Source: Lachnospiraceae bacterium (GTDB lineage Bacteria; Bacillota; Clostridia; Lachnospirales; Lachnospiraceae). From it: a DNA stretch of 7,607 bases. Position 1 is the stretch's first letter, and the number at the start of each line of letters is the position of its first letter. Positions 5,483 to 7,607 of this stretch are shown here, one piece after another. Position numbers and translations under genes: made by a program. Below the pieces are notes generated by a model. That model saw nothing but the letters and a program-made list of their open reading frames with translations. It was not told the DNA's origin and searched no databases. Location of the stretch: assembly GCA_900772685.1 (NCBI GenBank), contig CAAGRP010000395.1, positions 1-7,607 of the forward strand, written 5' to 3'.

Positions 5483-6688
5483 TTGCTTAAAGGAAAAACG
5501 GTCGTACTTGGAGTATGCGGCAGTATAGCGGCGTATAAAACGGCAAATCTGGCAAGTGCATTAAAAAAGCTTGGTGCGGATGTGCATGTCATAATGACTA
5601 AGAACGCTACGAACATAATCAATCCCATAGCCTTTGAATCACTTACCGGAAATAAATGCATGGTGGAAACATTCGACAGAAATTTCCAGTTTAATATCGC
5701 ACATATAGCGATAGCCGAGAAGGCTGACGTATGTCTTATCGCTCCTGCATCGGCAAACGTGATCGGAAAGCTCGCAAACGGAATCGCAGATGATATGCTG
5801 ACGACTACGGTTATGGCTATGAAGTGTAAGATCCTTGTATCTCCCGCAATGAATGTAAATATGTTCAACAATCCGATACTTCAGGACAATCTCTGTAAGC
5901 TTGAAAGATTCGGATATACAGTCATCCCGCCTGATAACGGGTATCTTGCCTGCGGCGCGGTAGGAACAGGAAAAATGCCATCTGAAGATGTGCTTCTTGA
6001 ATACATTCTTCAGGAGGCAGAGTATGAAAAGGATCTTAAGGGGCTGAACATACTTGTTACCGCAGGACCGACAAGGGAGCCTATCGATCCGGTAAGATAT
6101 ATTACGAATCATTCTACAGGCAAGATGGGATATGCGATCGCAAAGACCGCGGCAAGAAGAGGAGCACATGTCACTTTGGTGACAGGACCTGTAGAGCTTA
6201 AAAGACCGCTTTTTGCCGATGTTGTAGAGATAGAAACCGCAGGTGATATGTTTGAAGCGGTAACAGAAAGAGCAGCAGATAACGATGTGATAATAAAGGC
6301 AGCGGCTGTTGCGGATTATACACCTATAACGGTTGCCGACAACAAGATAAAGAAAGCGGACGGAGATCTTTCGCTTGGATTAAAGCGGACGAATGATATC
6401 CTTAAATGGCTCGGAGAGCATAAAAAAGAAGGACAGATAATCTGCGGCTTTTCAATGGAGACGGAAAATGTCATAGAGAACTCCAGAGGAAAGCTTACAA
6501 AGAAAAATGCGGATATGATCGCAGCAAATTCTTTAAGAGAAGAAAATGCAGGCTTCGGTACGGATACGAACCATATAGTCCTTATCGAGAAGGATAAAAT
6601 AACGGATATACCTATGATGAGCAAAGAAGAGGCGGCAGGAAAGCTTCTTGACAGGATAGAAGAACTCGTAAAGACAAGACATTCATGA
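5483..6688 (+). CDS. coaBC: Bifunctional phosphopantothenoylcysteine decarboxylase / phosphopantothenate--cysteine ligase
   Basis: The 401-residue fusion condenses 4'-phosphopantothenate with cysteine (CoaB, CTP-dependent in bacteria) and decarboxylates the product to 4'-phosphopantetheine (CoaC, FMN-dependent). Residues 1-180 form the flavoprotein CoaC half: VCGSIAAYK (11-19), catalytic-type His74 in IAHIAIAE, PASANVIGK (88-96), PAMNVNMF (121-128) with Asn124, and ACGAVGTGKM (156-165) with Cys157. Residues 186-400 form the CoaB half: TAGPTREPIDPVRYITNHS (193-211) with Asn209, TGKMG (212-216), AAAVADYTP (273-281), KIKK (288-291), and the CTP-site region CGFSMETEN (321-329). The usual PASANT and SSGKMG appear as PASANV and STGKMG, which are conservative changes. 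It starts with TTG 2 nt after panD and ends 10 nt before coaX. Confidence 0.96.
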   Translation: MLKGKTVVLGVCGSIAAYKTANLASALKKLGADVHVIMTKNATNIINPIAFESLTGNKCMVETFDRNFQFNIAHIAIAEKADVCLIAPASANVIGKLANGIADDMLTTTVMAMKCKILVSPAMNVNMFNNPILQDNLCKLERFGYTVIPPDNGYLACGAVGTGKMPSEDVLLEYILQEAEYEKDLKGLNILVTAGPTREPIDPVRYITNHSTGKMGYAIAKTAARRGAHVTLVTGPVELKRPLFADVVEIETAGDMFEAVTERAADNDVIIKAAAVADYTPITVADNKIKKADGDLSLGLKRTNDILKWLGEHKKEGQIICGFSMETENVIENSRGKLTKKNADMIAANSLREENAGFGTDTNHIVLIEKDKITDIPMMSKEEAAGKLLDRIEELVKTRHS

Positions 6689-6691
6689 GGG
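6687..6691 (+). promoter_or_regulatory. Shine-Dalgarno site of coaX
   Basis: GAGGG overlaps the coaBC stop (TGA 6686-6688) and sits 7 nt before ATG 6699. It confirms this start and suggests coupled translation. Confidence 0.7.
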
Positions 6692-6698
6692 TAAATAT

Positions 6699-7517
6699 AT
6701 GCTTCTTGTAGTAGATATAGGCAATTCAAATATTGTATTGGGACTTATGGCAAATGCGAAGGATGTGACCTTTGCAGGCAGAGTAAAAACAAGAAAAACG
6801 GATGATCAGGAGATACTTTTAAAGAAGTTTGCTGATGCGATAAAGGAAAACCATGCGCCGCTTAAAAAGGTTGATTCAGCCATAATAGCATCGGTCGTTC
6901 CGGAGATAACCTCTGCAGCCGCAAAGGCGGTAAAGAGACTTACAGGTATCGAGCCGATGATATTAAATGCGGATTTTAAGACAGGGCTTGAGATAGATAC
7001 GGACGATCCGCACAGTGTAGGAACGGATCTCATCGCTGCGGCAGCGGGAGCAGTGATGGAATATGACGGTCCGGTTGCCATATTTGATCTGGGCACAGCC
7101 ACAACCCTTTCGGTCGTGACTTCGGATAAAAGATATATAGGCACTATCATCCTCCCGGGAGTTTATATTTCCCTGAATGCGATGACGAGACGTGCCTCTC
7201 AGCTCCATGCCTTTGAAATCGATCATCCGGATCATATGATAGGAAAAAATACAATTGAAAGCATGCAGTCCGGTGTTCTTTACGGAAATGCCGCAATGAT
7301 GGACGGACTTGCCGAGAGAGTAGAAGCGGAGCTTAACGAAAAGGTCACCTTTCTTGTTACAGGTGGTTTGGGAAGGATGATCCAGCCTTATTGCCGCCAT
7401 AAGATGATATGCGAAAGAGATCTTGTTCTTAAAGGTTTGTGGTATATCTACAATATGAATAAAGAAGCGTCGGATGCCGATATTGAAACGGCATCTGCAT
7501 ATAGGAAATCATCATGA
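6699..7517 (+). CDS. coaX: Type III pantothenate kinase
   Basis: CoaX phosphorylates pantothenate with ATP, the first step of CoA synthesis, and feeds CoaBC. The 272-residue protein belongs to the ASKHA fold: MLLVVDIGNSN (1-11) is the first phosphate loop with Asp6, and IFDLGTATTL (128-137) the second with Asp130. The pantothenate-site block reads VGTDLIAAAAG (107-117), with Asp110 kept; ILPGVYISLNAM (151-162), SGVLYGN and FLVTGGLG follow as in the family. Type III kinases typically need a monovalent cation (K+ or NH4+) and are not inhibited by CoA. Two positions differ from many homologues: Leu111 where Arg is common, and GTIILPG where GGxIxPG is common. The gene follows coaBC by 10 nt and overlaps the next gene by 4 nt. 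Confidence 0.95.
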   Translation: MLLVVDIGNSNIVLGLMANAKDVTFAGRVKTRKTDDQEILLKKFADAIKENHAPLKKVDSAIIASVVPEITSAAAKAVKRLTGIEPMILNADFKTGLEIDTDDPHSVGTDLIAAAAGAVMEYDGPVAIFDLGTATTLSVVTSDKRYIGTIILPGVYISLNAMTRRASQLHAFEIDHPDHMIGKNTIESMQSGVLYGNAAMMDGLAERVEAELNEKVTFLVTGGLGRMIQPYCRHKMICERDLVLKGLWYIYNMNKEASDADIETASAYRKSS

Positions 7518-7607
7518 AGATCAGTATGCTCAATACGACCCTGTGCTATATAGAAAAAGACGGAAAGTATCTTATGCTCCACAGGGTAAAAAAGGAAAAT
7601 GATATGA
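7514..7607 (+). CDS. Nudix hydrolase, N-terminal fragment (gene runs off the window)
   Basis: Thirty-one codons are visible. The start MLNTTLCYIEKDGKYLMLHRVKKEND (seen here split: MLNTTLCYIEKDGK, then YLMLHRVKKEND) has the first beta strands typical of Nudix/MutT-like hydrolases, where KYLMLHR precedes the metal-binding Nudix box. The box itself would lie beyond the window, so catalytic competence and substrate cannot be judged. ATG 7514 overlaps the coaX stop (ATGA), with AGGAAA (7503-7508) 5 nt upstream. An internal ATG at 7526 would start exactly at MLNTTL and is an alternative. An 8-oxo-dGTP diphosphatase-like housekeeping role is the usual annotation for such N-termini; a role in nucleotide or CoA-derivative cleanup is possible but not shown. 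Confidence 0.75.
   Translation, partial: MKISMLNTTLCYIEKDGKYLMLHRVKKENDM

Overview
This window is a stretch of low-to-medium GC Firmicute chromosome. The likely source is a Lachnospiraceae-type Clostridium relative: isoleucine is often ATA, arginine is often AGA/AGG, Shine-Dalgarno sites are purine-rich, TTG starts occur, and the gene order is clostridial. All recognisable genes are on the + strand. I see no mobile elements, CRISPR arrays, tRNA or rRNA.

Region 1 (1-2353) is the end of one gene group. It holds the 3' part of a membrane-anchored TPR protein (start lies upstream of the window), a small secreted or membrane-tethered NusG domain II-type protein (best start TTG 1435), and an integral-membrane Gx-transporter / HepI-like protein (best start ATG 1832). 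A GC-rich hairpin (1385-1412) separates the first two genes. A likely intrinsic terminator ending in a T7 tract (2314-2353) closes the group.

Region 2 (2354-2521) is a compact control region. A near-consensus sigma-A promoter (TTTACA, 17 bp, TATAAT with an extended -10 TG) drives a leader of about 130 nt. The leader contains two hairpins with the same unusual architecture: a 4-bp outer stem, a bulged A on the 3' side, a 5-bp middle stem, a bulged A on the 5' side, and an inner stem. I read this as a tandem 'pan' RNA motif, the orphan cis-regulatory RNA known upstream of pantothenate genes. An alternative hairpin competes with the second pan hairpin, and a further hairpin covers the ribosome binding site of the first gene.

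Region 3 (2522-7607, continuing past the window) is a tightly packed operon for pantothenate and coenzyme A synthesis: a DUF2520 / PanG-type ketopantoate reductase, panB, panC, panD, coaBC, coaX and the start of a Nudix hydrolase gene. Junctions are 4-nt ATGA overlaps or gaps of 2-12 nt. Together the encoded enzymes would take 2-ketoisovalerate and aspartate to pantothenate (PanB, PanG, PanD, PanC). CoaX would phosphorylate pantothenate and CoaBC would make 4'-phosphopantetheine. The last two CoA steps (CoaD, CoaE) are not in the window. No panE or ilvC is present, so the DUF2520 protein is the natural candidate for the ketopantoate reductase step. The most interesting points are the tandem pan RNA with its possible switching and RBS-masking partners, and its placement in front of panG so that it could control both vitamin synthesis and CoA synthesis.
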